From assembly GCA_028023455.1 (NCBI GenBank), contig JAQFVV010000157.1, positions 2,420,001 through 2,484,000 on the forward strand: a DNA stretch of 64,000 nt, in the 5' to 3' direction. The DNA is from Epiperipatus broadwayi (taxonomy: Eukaryota; Onychophora; Udeonychophora; Euonychophora; Peripatidae). The position numbers and the translations under genes are program-made. Below, one piece after another: positions 32,950 to 44,227 of this stretch. The number at the start of each line of letters is the position of its first letter. The stretch's first letter is position 1. The notes under the pieces were generated by a model. It was not told the DNA's origin and searched no databases. It saw only the letters and a program-made list of their open reading frames with translations.

Positions 32950-34690
32950 GCCATTTCAATTCCAAAAAAAAAAATCTACTTTAGAGATAAGTTTTGTGAT
33001 GACTATAAAAACCAATTTGTGAAATACAAACACATCCACATATACAACATGCTAATCCATTTTTCTATTTATTTGATATTGATCTTTCTTTTTTGTTTTC
33101 TGAATTACATTAACACTAGATCTAATTGTAGTTCTCTAATGCATTCTTTTCTCTGTCATATCATCCCAATGACAGCAATCAGCATTGCATTTACTCTAAA
33201 ATGTCTTTGAAATAATCACTTTAACATAAACAGGGTCTACGTAATGAAGATATAATTTTACAATAGTTGTCTCTATAATCTAGTAAGCTGGAGAAAATAT
33301 TGATTGGTTTTGTAATTTTACCATTACATTTTTTAAAATTGTATGGAACATCTTTAAATAAAACTTTTTTATTGTCTTTATATTGCATTGATAGGATGTC
33401 TGAGTTTCATTTCCATACAATAATAAATTAGATAAAATAACAGCTTTATATGTAACTAATTCAGTTGCAATATTTATTTCCCTATGTTGAAATACAGCAC
33501 ATCTTTCTACTTATAAAACTATTAAAATATTTAAATTTATTTACATTCTCAAATTGATAAATATCCAAGCTCAAAGTTGTTGAGGATTTTTCTTTCATCA
33601 CTGGCTGATAAAGACCTTGAGTTTTTAAATATTAATTATTAAATCAAAGTCTTTATATGTTATATTCAAAACATTAAGTACATCCCAAAGAACATATTTG
33701 ATTGGCAAAAATAGCACAATCATCAGCATATTGTAAATCTAAAATTCAATAAATTAAAGTTCTTGTTTTGTTTTAAACTGATTCAAATCATCAACCTGTA
33801 TTGCATTTTGATCTCTGTTTCTATAAGCTTCCTATAAACAGTTCCAAAGTCTACTTTCATAAAAATTTAAAACAATGGAGTAAATATACATTCTTGTTTA
33901 ACTCCAGATTTTCTAATTGTAGTAATAACCCTTTATCTCATTCCATCATGTAGAAACTATATAATATAAATAAATTTTGGTAGACAATCAACAAATTTCA
34001 AGCAATATCATAGATCTATTCAATTGATTGAGTCAAATGTCTTGACCAAATCAATAAAAGGAATATATAAATCACTTTTTTGTTCCTAACACTTTTCTTG
34101 CCTTTGCTTGACAATAAAAATGATGTAGTGTTTTTTGATTTTCTAAAACCATATATTGAGTCACTGTAACTATTCATCTATGTTTGAAAGTGACCTATCC
34201 AACAAAAACCTTAAAAATATTTTTTCTATAGTAAATAATAATGGTATTCTACCATAATTACTGAAATCTTGTTTTATTCCCTTAATTTTTAAAAAATTGG
34301 AACAATAGAAGCATTCTTTTGATCAGATAGCACAAGTCCATATATTCCTAAAAGAATTTCAATATTTTTGAAGCTAACCTATCCCCATATTTTAAAACTT
34401 CTCCAGATATTTTATTAGAACTTACAGCCTTTTCATATTTAAGACTACAAAGAGCTCTTTTAACTAGTGATGTCTTTATCCAAATTTAAATGGATACAAT
34501 AGACATATCATTAAAAATCATAACTCTCAATTTTTTATTATTCAAAAGATGATTAAAATGGTCCTTTTCATGTATGAAATATCACTGTCATTTTATAAAA
34601 ATAGTGCCACTTTCATTGCATCAAAAAAGGATCCAAAGTTACCATGAGTAGCAAAGAATTCACCTGTCATTTTTTAAACTAGTATATTCA
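32950..34690 (-). mobile_element. LINE family 2, 5'-truncated second copy
   Basis: The minus-strand sequence aligns with 27721-29560 in the same order. Shared parts are the 3' end with a run of A after AATTCC, the ACATCCACATATA block, a YADDCA palm motif (33718-33735), FIDLVKTFDSIN near 34050, and the linker near 34430. The endonuclease half is absent, so this copy is 5'-truncated at about 34690. Frames are broken throughout, and the plus-strand open frame at 33019-33210 is a shadow. Confidence 0.75.
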
Positions 34691-35034
34691 GTGTAAATAT
34701 AAATAAACAGAAATAATCTATTATTTTGTTTAAACCTTAATTGGATTGCATACTGTAATTTTTTAAGTAATTTGCATTGTGGGAAAGTGTACATATATAT
34801 AAAGATTTTTAATATTTGTATGTTGAAAAGAATTTACAACTATAGTACAAAATAATATACAATATTATAAACAGAATGTGAGCTACAAACTGCTAACTTA
34901 CCCCACTTCTAAGAGCTATGGGGGGGGGGTAACAGATATAATTTTTTTTACTTACAAATATATATATATATTGTACATAAATTTATAAATATTAGATAAA
35001 ACAGTAATTAAAATTTGTTAAAAAGAACAAAAAA
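34691..35034. other. AT-rich sequence with a poly-G run
   Basis: Ten G bases lie at 34920-34929. No gene or other repeat is seen. Confidence 0.5.
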
Positions 35035-35186
35035 TATAAACATCAATTAGGAGGTCACCTAGAAGTCCTTTCAACTATCCTTGTAGTCTTTGTCAACTAA
35101 TGTTTTGAAAGATCAATTTCCCATAATTCTGTGATCTTAACATTTGCTGCCTGCCTATTGATTAAGTCTTGCTTGTATTTATATAT

Positions 35187-36382
35187 CTGGGTCTCATTTT
35201 ATGCAGATAATTTTAATGCAATTTTGAAGTTATGCAATTCATGTTTCTTCTTAATATTTTTTTATGCGGATTTTCTTTTATGTGATAAAGAAGTTCATAT
35301 TTCACTATATTTATTAGATATCAAGAAATTTAAATTATTAATAACTTATTTTGACTTGAAATTTTTTTTTTTTCAAAAATATAACGTTATATTAGCAGCT
35401 AACGTGAATATGGCCTGAAGCTGTATTTAGAATCTTAGCTTCTATGTAAATAACCTACTTATACTAATGAGTAAATAATAATAATAGATTTATACTTATG
35501 TATAAAAATATCAGAATAAATATTCAAAAATTTTAAACTTTTAAAACGTATTTTGTTAGATATAACAGAAATAATTATTCTTTTAGATTTTTAAAATAAA
35601 TAACAAAGATTTTATTGATTTTGTAAACTGAAAATAATCTTTCTAATGATAATGTATAATCTTTTTGTTTTGATTGTGATCTCATTTTTTTAATATAGAA
35701 ACAAAATGTGAACATTTAAAATTTATTTTAGTAGTAAACAAAAAAAGACAAATTTATTATTTTCTGATAAGTAAAAATCAGTTAATCATAGATTTTACAT
35801 TGATGTGTGAGACAAAGAAAAATATCAGAAAATGCTGAAATCTGAGTTTCCTGCAATGAACAACCTCTTAAATTCCAATGAGAGCTAAATAGTTATATGT
35901 CTGGATATCACAAGCTTTATAAACAATTAGTAAAATCATCATCTCAAAGTTTAATCACTGATTACATTGTCGACAGAAAATCATTAACACAGCACAAGAC
36001 TGAAAGTGGTGCTAGTTGTACTTCCTCTTGTGACGAATCTGATTTCTTACCAGTTCACAAACGAACGCATATTGTCAAATAGTGGTAATGATTAAAATAC
36101 ATATGAAAAAATGTAAAATTAAATACTGTAGTTAATAAAAAAAGTTTGTCTTGTATTAATTTTTTTCAAATATTTGAAATTTTTTACTTATCATACTTTA
36201 TTTCCTTATTTTTTTTAATGTGAATTTTAAAGTAATTTTTCCTTGTTGCTTTGCTTTTATGCAATTTCTGAAAATTACAGAAACTATCCTTCATTTTTCA
36301 AGATAAGTTAAGTCTATTTTTGTGCAATTTTTTTAATGCAGGTTTTCTGTGGAACCTATCTACCGCATAAAATGAGACCCAG
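35187..36382 (+). mobile_element. DNA transposon with 18-bp terminal inverted repeats, probably pogo/Tigger-like
   Basis: The 18-bp ends at 35187-35204 (CTGGGTCTCATTTTATGC) and 36365-36382 are exact inverted repeats. Subterminal words such as TTTTTTATGCGGATTTTC are reminiscent of Tigger-type ends. The element lies inside a fold-back repeat, which gives the empty-site sequence by comparison with 10.89 kb. The likely target duplication is TGTATA or a shorter part of it (TA is usual for pogo/Tigger). At about 1.2 kb it is an internally deleted copy with only a C-terminal coding remnant. Confidence 0.65.
35897..36082 (+). pseudogene. possible C-terminal tail of a Tigger-like transposase
   Basis: This open stretch of 61 codons begins MSGYHKLYKQLVKSSSQSL and ends in a Ser/Thr-rich tail. 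In pogo/Tigger proteins a Y-x-x-LY-x-x motif followed by a short Q-rich LDSFF-like patch often closes the protein, and this resembles it. The DDE catalytic domain and DNA-binding domain are absent. The match is short, so the family call rests as much on the inverted repeats as on this protein. Confidence 0.4.
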
Positions 36383-36415
36383 GTGTATATTAACATAGCT
36401 TCCTTGATTTTTATT

Positions 36416-36895
36416 TTATTATTATTTCTTTCAGTTTGCAATATTTTTACATTATTATAATTAAAAGCAAAACCATATATACATGATTTATTATGTCATA
36501 AAAAACAGAAACTGATAAATTATCATAATCTTTAGAATTTCTATAATGAGGTTACCTTGACAACAGTTTGAAATTCTTGATTATTATCTATATTGGGATT
36601 GTCTAAGTGTTGACTTGTTTCTAATGGTTAAATATATATGTTAGTAACAATATTTAAAAAAAAATCCCTTTTTGTAATGAGTTGTACTCAAAATAAATAT
36701 AATTATCAAATTTCTTATTATGCATATATATTACTACACATATTAATATATTTTTGTATATTCCAAAACAACAACACATGAATTAGCATTAAAATTAAAA
36801 TAATATTGCTTAAATATTATTGAAGTTTTTATTAAAATTTCTTTTATTTTCAAATCCAAAATTAATTTATGCTTTAACAATATCCCTATTTTATA
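36416..36895. other. AT-rich sequence, no gene seen
   Basis: Nothing recognisable before the trinucleotide tract. Confidence 0.5.
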
Positions 36896-36950
36896 TGTTG
36901 TAGTTGTAGTAGTAGTAGTGGTGGTGGTGTTAGTAGTAGTAATACTTGTT

Positions 36951-37040
<90 letters not shown>

Positions 37041-37079
37041 TTAGTGTTATTATTGTTTTCATTATTATTGTTATTATGT
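36896..37079. repeat. compound trinucleotide microsatellite (GTA/GTG/TTA)n
   Basis: Runs of GTA, GTG, TTA and AGT triplets extend over about 180 bp. They generate the poly-Thr/Asn (minus) and poly-Val/Leu (plus) open frames, which are not genes. Confidence 0.95.
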
Positions 37080-37099
37080 TTCAAGGATAAGTTTTATTT

Positions 37100-37625
37100 G
37101 TCTTAAAAGGATACAAGAGTTTACATAGTTTGGATTGTTGTGTTCACATGAGCAATCCATAGTTGGTTTACATATATAAAAGTTGATTTATTGTTTTACA
37201 CAGGATTACAGGAATTTTTACATGATGTGGATTAGTTACATGGTTTTACATACCTTGGATTGCTGTGGTTACATGGAGAATCCATAGATATAGGTTTACA
37301 TATAAAAAAAGTTGATTTATTGATTTACATGAGATTACAAAAAAAAATTCATGCTGTGAATTAGTTACAAGGGTTTGATGTGGCTTGAATTGCTGTGGTT
37401 TCATAGGCAATCCATAGATGTAGGCTTATGTATGTAAAAGTTGATTTATTTATTTATGCTGTGGATTAGTTACAAGGGTTTTACATAGATTAGATTTCTG
37501 TGATTACATGGGTAATCTGTTTGTTGTAGTTTTACATATGTAAAAGTTGTTTTATTGGTTTACACAAGATTACATAAATTTTACATGGTCTGGACTGTTG
37601 TATCTACAGATGCAATCCAGGTTTA
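37100..37625. repeat. tandem repeat, about 129-bp period, four units
   Basis: The anchor AGTTGATTTATT recurs at 37181, 37310, 37439 and (variant) 37544. Between anchors, words such as TTACATG, GCAATCCATAG and GATTAGTTACA are repeated. The last unit is about 105 bp. Each unit also contains a GGATTG...CAATCC inverted pair. No coding frame persists. Confidence 0.8.
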
Positions 37626-37884
37626 GTTCTATATATAATTGGGATGCCTTTGTAACATAGGTGAGGACTACAAATTTCCATAGTAGTATGGCAATTATTT
37701 GTGAAGCCTGGCCTGGTGTGAGATCAATGTCAGTAATTTTATTTTTTAGGGTATCTTCTTTGAGTGTCCAGGCTTTCTTTTGGTTTCAATAGCAATGTGG
37801 GTTGGAGATGGTGTTGGTGTAGGTGGGAGACCTATTGTGATTGACATGCCTATTTTCTGGTGCATTTGAATAGATGAATGTTGC

Positions 37885-38165
37885 AGAGGGGTGGTGGTAC
37901 AGCAATGTTATAATTGGTTGCAATTGTTAAGTTGAATTTTGTAGTAAGCTGGTCAGATTCTGGGTCTAACTGTGCTCTAGAGGTGGGAGCTGAGTAAGGC
38001 TTTTGATGAAGTTTAAGAATGAGGTCCATGCATAGAGTATCCTGATATCAAAAGGAACTGGTGGTGCAGCTATGTTCAAACTGGTTGCAATTGTTGAGTT
38101 GGAGTTTGCAGTTAGTTTTTGTCAGATTCTGGGTGTGACTGTGTTAGAGGTGGTGGCCAAATTTC
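37885..38165. repeat. diverged tandem duplication, about 165-bp period
   Basis: The segment near 37890-38000 (GGTTGCAATTGTTAAGTTG, GTCAGATTCTGGGTCTAACT) is repeated near 38058-38165 (GGTTGCAATTGTTGAGTTGG, GTCAGATTCTGGGTGTGACT). The region is richer in G than its surroundings. Confidence 0.65.
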
Positions 38166-38239
38166 ATATGATTTACATGTGAGATTTGTGGCTAGTGTCC
38201 AGACAAAATCTAGGTAGGTAGTTAGGCTCAGTGTTGCTA

Positions 38240-39170
38240 TTAGAAGTGACTTATGTTTTTTTGAAATTATCTAGTAATTTGATGATAGTTGAAGATTTGG
38301 ATGAAAAATTTAACACAAAATTGGAAATCAGTTACCAACTGATTGGAAATTGAAAAAGTATATAAAGTTAAGCTTTTTGTTTTTGCTAATCTAAGGTTTT
38401 GACTGCTTTCTAAGCATAAACAGCCAGAGCTTGTTAACTCAGTTGTGTGCAAATGAACTAATTTTGCTGGGAACTTGAAATCGAATTTTTATTACTAAAC
38501 AACGATCAGAGATTGCTACAATAACGTTAAAAATAAACTTATGCCTGACTGATCTTTGGACTTTGAAACTCTATGCTGGTATTATTGAGGGCAAACACTG
38601 GTCATGCGTTGACTTTTTAAAAAATGATTGTTAGGGAACTTGATTTCAATTGGAAATTTGAATAAAAATGTAACCCAAAGTTGGAAGTAAGTAGTCAACT
38701 GATTAAAGTCTATTATTATCTTGCTGTTTAGATTTTGAATTCTTTTTAAGCATAAAAAAAAACAAAGCTAGTTAACTTGTTTATTTAATAAGTGAATTGC
38801 TTGCGGGGGAAATTTGTAACAGATTTTTTTTTTTTTTCAATCAAAAATCGGACTTTGTAATAATAAAATTAAAAATTGACTTATGCTTGACTGAACTTTA
38901 GATTTTGAAACTTTGTGCTGGTAATGTTGGCGGTAAGCATCTGGTCATGTGATTACTTTGTCGCCATATTGTTTTCCAAAATTATCCTTGATTTTAATTG
39001 AATTTTTGAATGAAAAATATAACACAAAAGTATTAAACAATTATCAACTCGTTAGAAATTGAAAAAGGTATATTAGGATAAGGTTTTTACCATGCCAGGT
39101 TTAAATTTTAGAGCATGAAAAACTAGCACATGCTGTCTTGGTTGTGAACAAATGGACCTTTGCTGCTTAA
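38240..39170. repeat. tandem repeat, about 350-bp period, 2.6 units
   Basis: The word AAAAATTTAACACAAAA-type recurs near 38303, 38663 and 39013, and TTATGCCTGACTGATCTTT near 38539 and 38881. The order of several other words is kept between units: ACTGATT, TAAGCATAAA, GAACTTGA and GCTGGTAATGTTGG. The third unit is cut off near 39170, where an RTE-like tail begins. This looks like a small satellite-type array or a tandemly duplicated repeat. Confidence 0.72.
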
Positions 39171-39171
39171 C

Positions 39172-39446
39172 TACATTATTATTATCATCATCATTATCAT
39201 CATCATTTATCATCATTTTAACCATTACCAATTCATCACAGGATGGCTTCTCATTTCAATTCTCTTTTTCTGATCCATAGCTTCTCTTCTTTATATCACA
39301 CCAACAAACTTAGTGTAGATTTTTAAAAATTTCTTGGGATCAAGTTTATGGTTTTAGTCATTTTTTTGCTAGATTTCTTCTAGCAATATATCCAGGCCGG
39401 ATCCGTTTAAAACTCAATTCTTTTATCAATGTCACTAATAAGTATT
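39172..39446 (-). mobile_element. old RTE-like LINE 3' fragment
   Basis: An ATTATTATCATCATC-type tail on the plus strand (from 39172) is followed by ACCATTACCAATTCATCACA, a TCCATAGCTTCTCTTCT word and TTCTAGCAATATATCCAGGCC. All match the RTE-like 3' ends at 0.6 and 60.2 kb at lower identity. It ends near 39446 and frames are broken. Confidence 0.68.
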
Positions 39447-40150
39447 TGTTTTAATATAGTGCTAATAATAGTAATCACTGAGAAAACCAAATAAAAATTA
39501 GATTAATTTTTCATTTTCAAAACAGATCTGATGATAATGGGTAGGCATTAATGTAAACAGTGCTCAGAAACTTTATCATTCCAGTGATTATATATATAAT
39601 ATACACCAAAAAAGATAGTAAACTATAGGAAGAATTATTTATATTTGAAAAATGTTAACATTTCTTTTATTTAAAAAAATCACTGTTTTTCTTTTTAGAC
39701 GTTTTAATATTCAGTTGAGAGCCCTTTCAAAATTTTTAAGTATCGAGCTTAAAACAGGTTTAATTTATTAGTTATATATCAAATAATTGTGGGTTTAAGC
39801 AATATTAATAAATTAAATAATTATAATAATAACAAATAATATTTCAGTTACTATACTAATCTTTTTAGTGTTGTTATTTAGAATAAATGAGAATATGTTT
39901 TATAATTATTGACAGACTATATCATATGCCTATTACTAATAGTTCAAAATATTTGGAAAAATATAAAAATGGAATTTTTCTAAAAGTATTTCACAATATC
40001 AATTAGATGATGAAAATAGTCCAATATATAACTTTAAATAAAAAAAACATAATGACAAATCTTTACACATATAATAACTAATTTATAATTCTAAAGCATT
40101 CATTGACTTCCTAGTTTTGATGGAAAGGTATAAATAATAAACTAATTAAC
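39447..40150. other. AT-rich sequence, no gene seen
   Basis: No supported feature. Confidence 0.5.
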
Positions 40151-40154
40151 TTCA

Positions 40155-40415
40155 TTGAGCCAGTTTTTGGAAAAACACATGATAGAATCATAGTGCTAAG
40201 TAACATTATACAGTACAGGTGTGCTTATATAATTGACATGATGTGATATGTAAATGAGGCAAAATATGCAAATAAGGCAATTATTTGTGTATTGTGCCTC
40301 ATTTACATATCACATCATGTCAATTATATAAGCACACCTGTACTGCATAACTTTACTAAGCACTATGATTCTGGCAGTTCTGGCAGTGTTTTGCCAAAAA
40401 CTGGCTCTGTGCATT
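40155..40415. repeat. fold-back repeat with about 105-bp, nearly identical arms
   Basis: The left arm (about 40157-40261) and right arm (about 40297-40415) share ATTGACATGATGTGATATG, CAGGTGTGCTTATATAATTG and AACTGGCTC/GAGCCAGTT ends in inverted order, with a ~35-bp loop. A direct duplication CTGGCAGTT/CTGGCAGTG lies in the right arm. The plus-strand frame at 40292-40642 runs across this arm into the hAT element and is not a gene. Confidence 0.7.
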
Positions 40416-40459
40416 TAATAAGTTTATGTTTAGTATACCTTTTTATCAAAACTCTAAGT

Positions 40460-40927
40460 CAGGGGTCCCCAACCTTTTTGCACTTAAGAGCACATTCCAT
40501 AATACCGGCCAGATGGCGGGAACCATTTATTTTTTCAGCTAGGTGGCGGGCACCATTTATTTTTTATCTGGACATAATTGCTGAGATATTCTTGACTTCG
40601 TTTACGAAGAAGCCACAGTTCATCACATCACATCACATGTAAATTTATAGTTGGATATTGTTAATAATACACATAATGTACAAAAAAATATTTATTTCAA
40701 AAATTAAATTTTAACATATAATTGACGTTTATATTTTTACGCTGTAAAAGTATAGTATGCCCTACAATTTGATTACAATATAATACAATAATTCATAAAA
40801 AAAATTCAAAAATTAAATTTATTTGTATCAGATAAATAATTTTTTATTGTGTTAGGATAGCGGCGGCCACACATAAAATGGTCTGTGGGCGCCATGGTGC
40901 CCATGGGCATAGGATTGGGGACCCCTG
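40460..40927. mobile_element. non-autonomous hAT element (468 bp) with 8-bp target duplication
   Basis: The ends CAGGGGTCCCCAACC (40460-40474) and GGATTGGGGACCCCTG (40912-40927) are terminal inverted repeats of the hAT type. The 8-bp direct repeat CTCTAAGT flanks it exactly at 40452-40459 and 40928-40935. Internally it is G+C-rich at the ends (GATGGCGGG, GGCGGCGGCC) and carries no transposase. All hallmarks of a hAT MITE are visible. Confidence 0.92.
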
Positions 40928-41039
40928 CTCTAAGTCAATGAGTGCATTAGAATTACATAGTTTTATGAAAAGATTAATACTTTGAGAATTACATAAATAA
41001 CTAATATACTAAGTTTGTTTTACTTTATGCTTAACTTAG

Positions 41040-41101
41040 TAATAAATTGAGAGGTTGCTAAACTCTCACATGCAAGAGATTAGCAACCTCTCAATTTATT
41101 A
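41040..41101. repeat. 62-bp hairpin with 21-bp perfect arms
   Basis: The segment 41040-41060 (TAATAAATTGAGAGGTTGCTA) is the exact reverse complement of 41081-41101, with a 20-base loop that can pair further (ACTCT with AGAGA). The size is like a microRNA precursor or a very short MITE; nothing else supports either. Confidence 0.6.
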
Positions 41102-41227
41102 CCAATTTAACAACAATATGTGATTTATACAATAATATTATTTATACTTAACTTGTTTTTCTTATAATTAGATTGACCAAATTAAGACCTTAAATGCACA
41201 CAAAAAAACTTAGTGATATTTGTCAGC

Positions 41228-41460
41228 CATATAATGCTAAATTGTCCATTCACTTTACTATTGTTACATAATGCTTTTTTTACCACCCTTTTTTTAAGTT
41301 TTTATTGCCCTAGCAATTTTCTTCAGAACTTTATATCACCTAGCCTAGTTCTGAAAAAGATTGCTGGGGCAATCGAAACTATAAACTGTAAAAAAGGGTG
41401 GTAAATAAAGCATTGTGTAACAGTAGTAAAGTGAATGGACAATTTAATATTATATGGTAT
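41228..41460. repeat. fold-back repeat with a strong hammerhead-like stem II (family HH5)
   Basis: The arms at about 41230-41335 and 41347-41456 are inverted repeats (AATTGTCCATTCACTTTACT at the outside, TACCACCCTTTTTT inside). Outward-facing motifs sit near the centre. The plus strand has CTGAAAA (41351-41357), a perfect 6-bp GATTGC/GCAATC stem with loop TGGG (41359-41374), then GAAAC (41375-41379). The minus strand has CTGAAGA (41320-41326). The small plus-strand frame across it is a shadow. Confidence 0.62.
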
Positions 41461-42148
41461 ACATATAGTAGTTATTATACTTCTTGAAGTTGATATTTGT
41501 CAGATTTGGAACAGTGACAGAGAGGCAAACTTCAGAGTTCAAAGTTTATGAATCACACTCGGATCTCTCATTTTCAGGAATCAAATCTCTTTGTTGCTAG
41601 AAATCTTTTTTTAATGCTCTGTAATGAGACTACTAAAATCAGTTTTTTTTAATATTTAATTTATTGCCTATCTCTAATCCTTATATTCTTCTATCAATTT
41701 GTGCACCAAGTGTTTTATATAATTTTTATTGTTAAGTACTACTATCTGAATATTTGCAAACTAAAAGTGTAACTTCTGTATCTATAGTTGTACTATCATA
41801 CCACAACATTTTTATGATCTCAATCATTTTGTTGGGTGTTATATTGCAAAAAAAATATCAGAAACATATAGCAATCCCCTGTAATATTTTTAGGAAGATA
41901 AATATAAACCATGGGATCAGATATCTTGTGAGATTTGTATCACATTTAAATTATTTATTTTTTACAGTCAATACCCTAAACTAATCCAACTTACATAGTT
42001 TAACCTGGGATTTTTATTTTCTAGTTAATGGTAGTTAGAGACTCATTTTCTAAATTATACTGGATTGCTAACATGATTGAGGATAAGCTGACTACCCAAA
42101 AGAAAATTTTTAAATAAGTTTATGATTCTAAAATATTTTTATGGTTCA
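41461..42148. other. AT-rich sequence, no gene seen
   Basis: A possible tRNA-like remnant near 41515-41580 is too weak to call. The plus-strand frame at 41754-41984 has no known motif. Confidence 0.42.
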
Positions 42149-42209
42149 CCTAGCCCAGATTCAAATCTTTGTTGTCATATGGAAGTTGAATGCATTAACC
42201 ATTATGACA
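42149..42209 (-). repeat. possible tRNA-like SINE remnant
   Basis: On the minus strand TCATAATGGTTAATGCATTC resembles an A box/D arm and AGATTTGAATCTGGGCTAGG a B box/T arm, at the right distance. Flanking duplications are not visible. Confidence 0.38.
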
Positions 42210-44227
42210 GAAGACTTTCCCAGGTTCCTTGCATACTGTAAATGCTTTTGATAAACAACTTTTATATAAAATTTAAAAAGTCCTAAGAAGCTTTTATAAT
42301 AAGATATAAATGTTGAATTCCTTAATGATTTTTCATAGTTTGACTTATATGTTTTTGTAAGAACTATAAATGAAATATGGATGTATTGATTAAAAGCTTA
42401 TCTTTTTATATTATTTGTTTGAAACAAAAAACATTGTCAGTACAAAAATGTTATGCATTAATTTAAAATAAGTATATTTTTAAATGTTGAAATTGTAAGA
42501 AAAGACTGCATTAATTCACAATTTAACTGTATTGCATGAAAGGATAGTCACATTTAACAAACCACTTTATTTTTAAAAATCATAATAAATAATATATATA
42601 TATAGCATGGCACGGAATAATATCACAAATTAAAGCCCTCTTATCAGATGTACTAAACCTAAGCTTTACTTTTGAGTTTTATTAAAAGGCCAAGCAATTA
42701 AATAATCTGTAATATTAAATATGAACAAATAGATAAAGTAATTTTACATTTTACCAATATATTACAAATTTTGGTGGGAATTGTTTTAAATTAGCTTTCA
42801 TAGATTTATTTATAAGAACTTATTAACAAATAATTTTCTTTTAAGTTATTTTCTGCTGAAAATAAAACCTATAATATAAGAAAGAGAGCATAATAACAGA
42901 TAAACAATAACAAGATAATCCGAAGTAGTGTTTAATCTTTACAAAAAAATAATAATTTCACGTTATGATGTAAGGGGCTTTTATTATTTTATGACGAATC
43001 TCTAATTTGAATTAATTAACGCTTGATGTTTATTTATAGTTTTAGAATAAATTATGTTAAGAAGTGAGAAGTGGCAAGCAGTAGCAAAATGTTATCAGTA
43101 ATTATCATGATTTGTCACATTGCCTAGATATTTACATCTAGCATTGGACAGAGAATATAATTTACCTTAATTTAATTATATAGAGTTTAGAGCCGTGACT
43201 TTTTCAAGTTTTTAATTTCCATATTATTAATACACCTCTAGAATAAATATTTGTGAAATGGTATTTTTTTTTTACATATATATATATAACATAACTTTTT
43301 ATATTCCCAACTATTTTTTATTAAAGGGATTAATTCAGCTATAAACATATTTTCAAACATTTCACCTTGGACACTAGAGAAATTTTTTATTAAATTTTTT
43401 TTATGAAAAGCAGTAAGCTGAAACTTTTTCTCTTTATTCATTATTTATAATTTAAATAAATAATAAGAAAATATATATTAAATAAGAATAAGAAAATTAC
43501 ATTCGTAAAAAAATAAAAATTGGTTAGCATTTCATTCAACATGTTTAATACATTTATAAATAGATATTAGCTTATTAATTTGTTCAAAGAAAAAACAATA
43601 CTAGATGCATTTTTGTAAAATGGATTTGGAATAGAAAATCATTGATAAATCATCTCCAAATATAATATTTTTTCAATTTCTCTCTTTTTTGCTTTTGAAT
43701 AACGTTGTGAGATGATCATAAGCTCTAGCTGTCACACATAAGAGACATTTCATGAATTAATAACTTATTTATATTGCATAAAATGTTTCATTGCATTTCA
43801 TGCAATAAGATTCAGCTTATTTGTCTGCTAAACCCATGCTCCAAAGTTCAAATTCAAATGGAACATGGTAGTTTTCACTTTCCATGCAAATTCATTTTTT
43901 TATTTTTAAGACAATAGGCCCATAATCAATTTAGCTAGCTATTCAATTATTTATCAATAAGTAGATATCTAAAAAAAATAAAACAAAAAAGACAACTAGT
44001 AATCTCCTGGTAAGATCTATTTTTTCCATCACCATTTTTCTGCAATGTGAGCCAGAATATTTTTATTCAGCAATGAATATTTTAAAGCTTGCTTTACTCT
44101 CTAAGAAATATGTGTAAACAAATTTGTATAAATGTAAAGTCCATTACAGCATTTGAAACATTAACTGTTTGATTGCTATGGCTTGTAAAGACTGATCAAT
44201 CACTCTGAAAAATTGGCAGTACTGTAG
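42210..44227. other. AT-rich sequence, no gene seen
   Basis: About 2 kb with only small, unrecognised frames (for example 43238-43441 minus, Lys/Phe-rich) and an AT run near 42594. Confidence 0.45.

Larger units (their letters stand above)
35035..36415. repeat. copy of the 10.7-kb fold-back family, split by a DNA transposon
   Basis: The segment 35035-35186 matches the left half of 10790-10900 (TAGTCTTTGTCAACTAA, CCCATAATTCTGTGATCTTAAC, TTTGCTGCCTG), and 36383-36415 continues it (TATATTAACATAGCTTCCTT). The pieces are separated by the element at 35187-36382. The second arm of the fold-back is missing here. Confidence 0.68.

Noticed and set aside
36743-37106. Open frames rich in Thr/Asn (minus) and Val/Leu (plus)
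   Set aside because: They are translations of the trinucleotide microsatellite at 36896-37079.
39525-39560. CTGATGATAATGGG as a hammerhead core
   Set aside because: No GAAA box or pairing partner follows.
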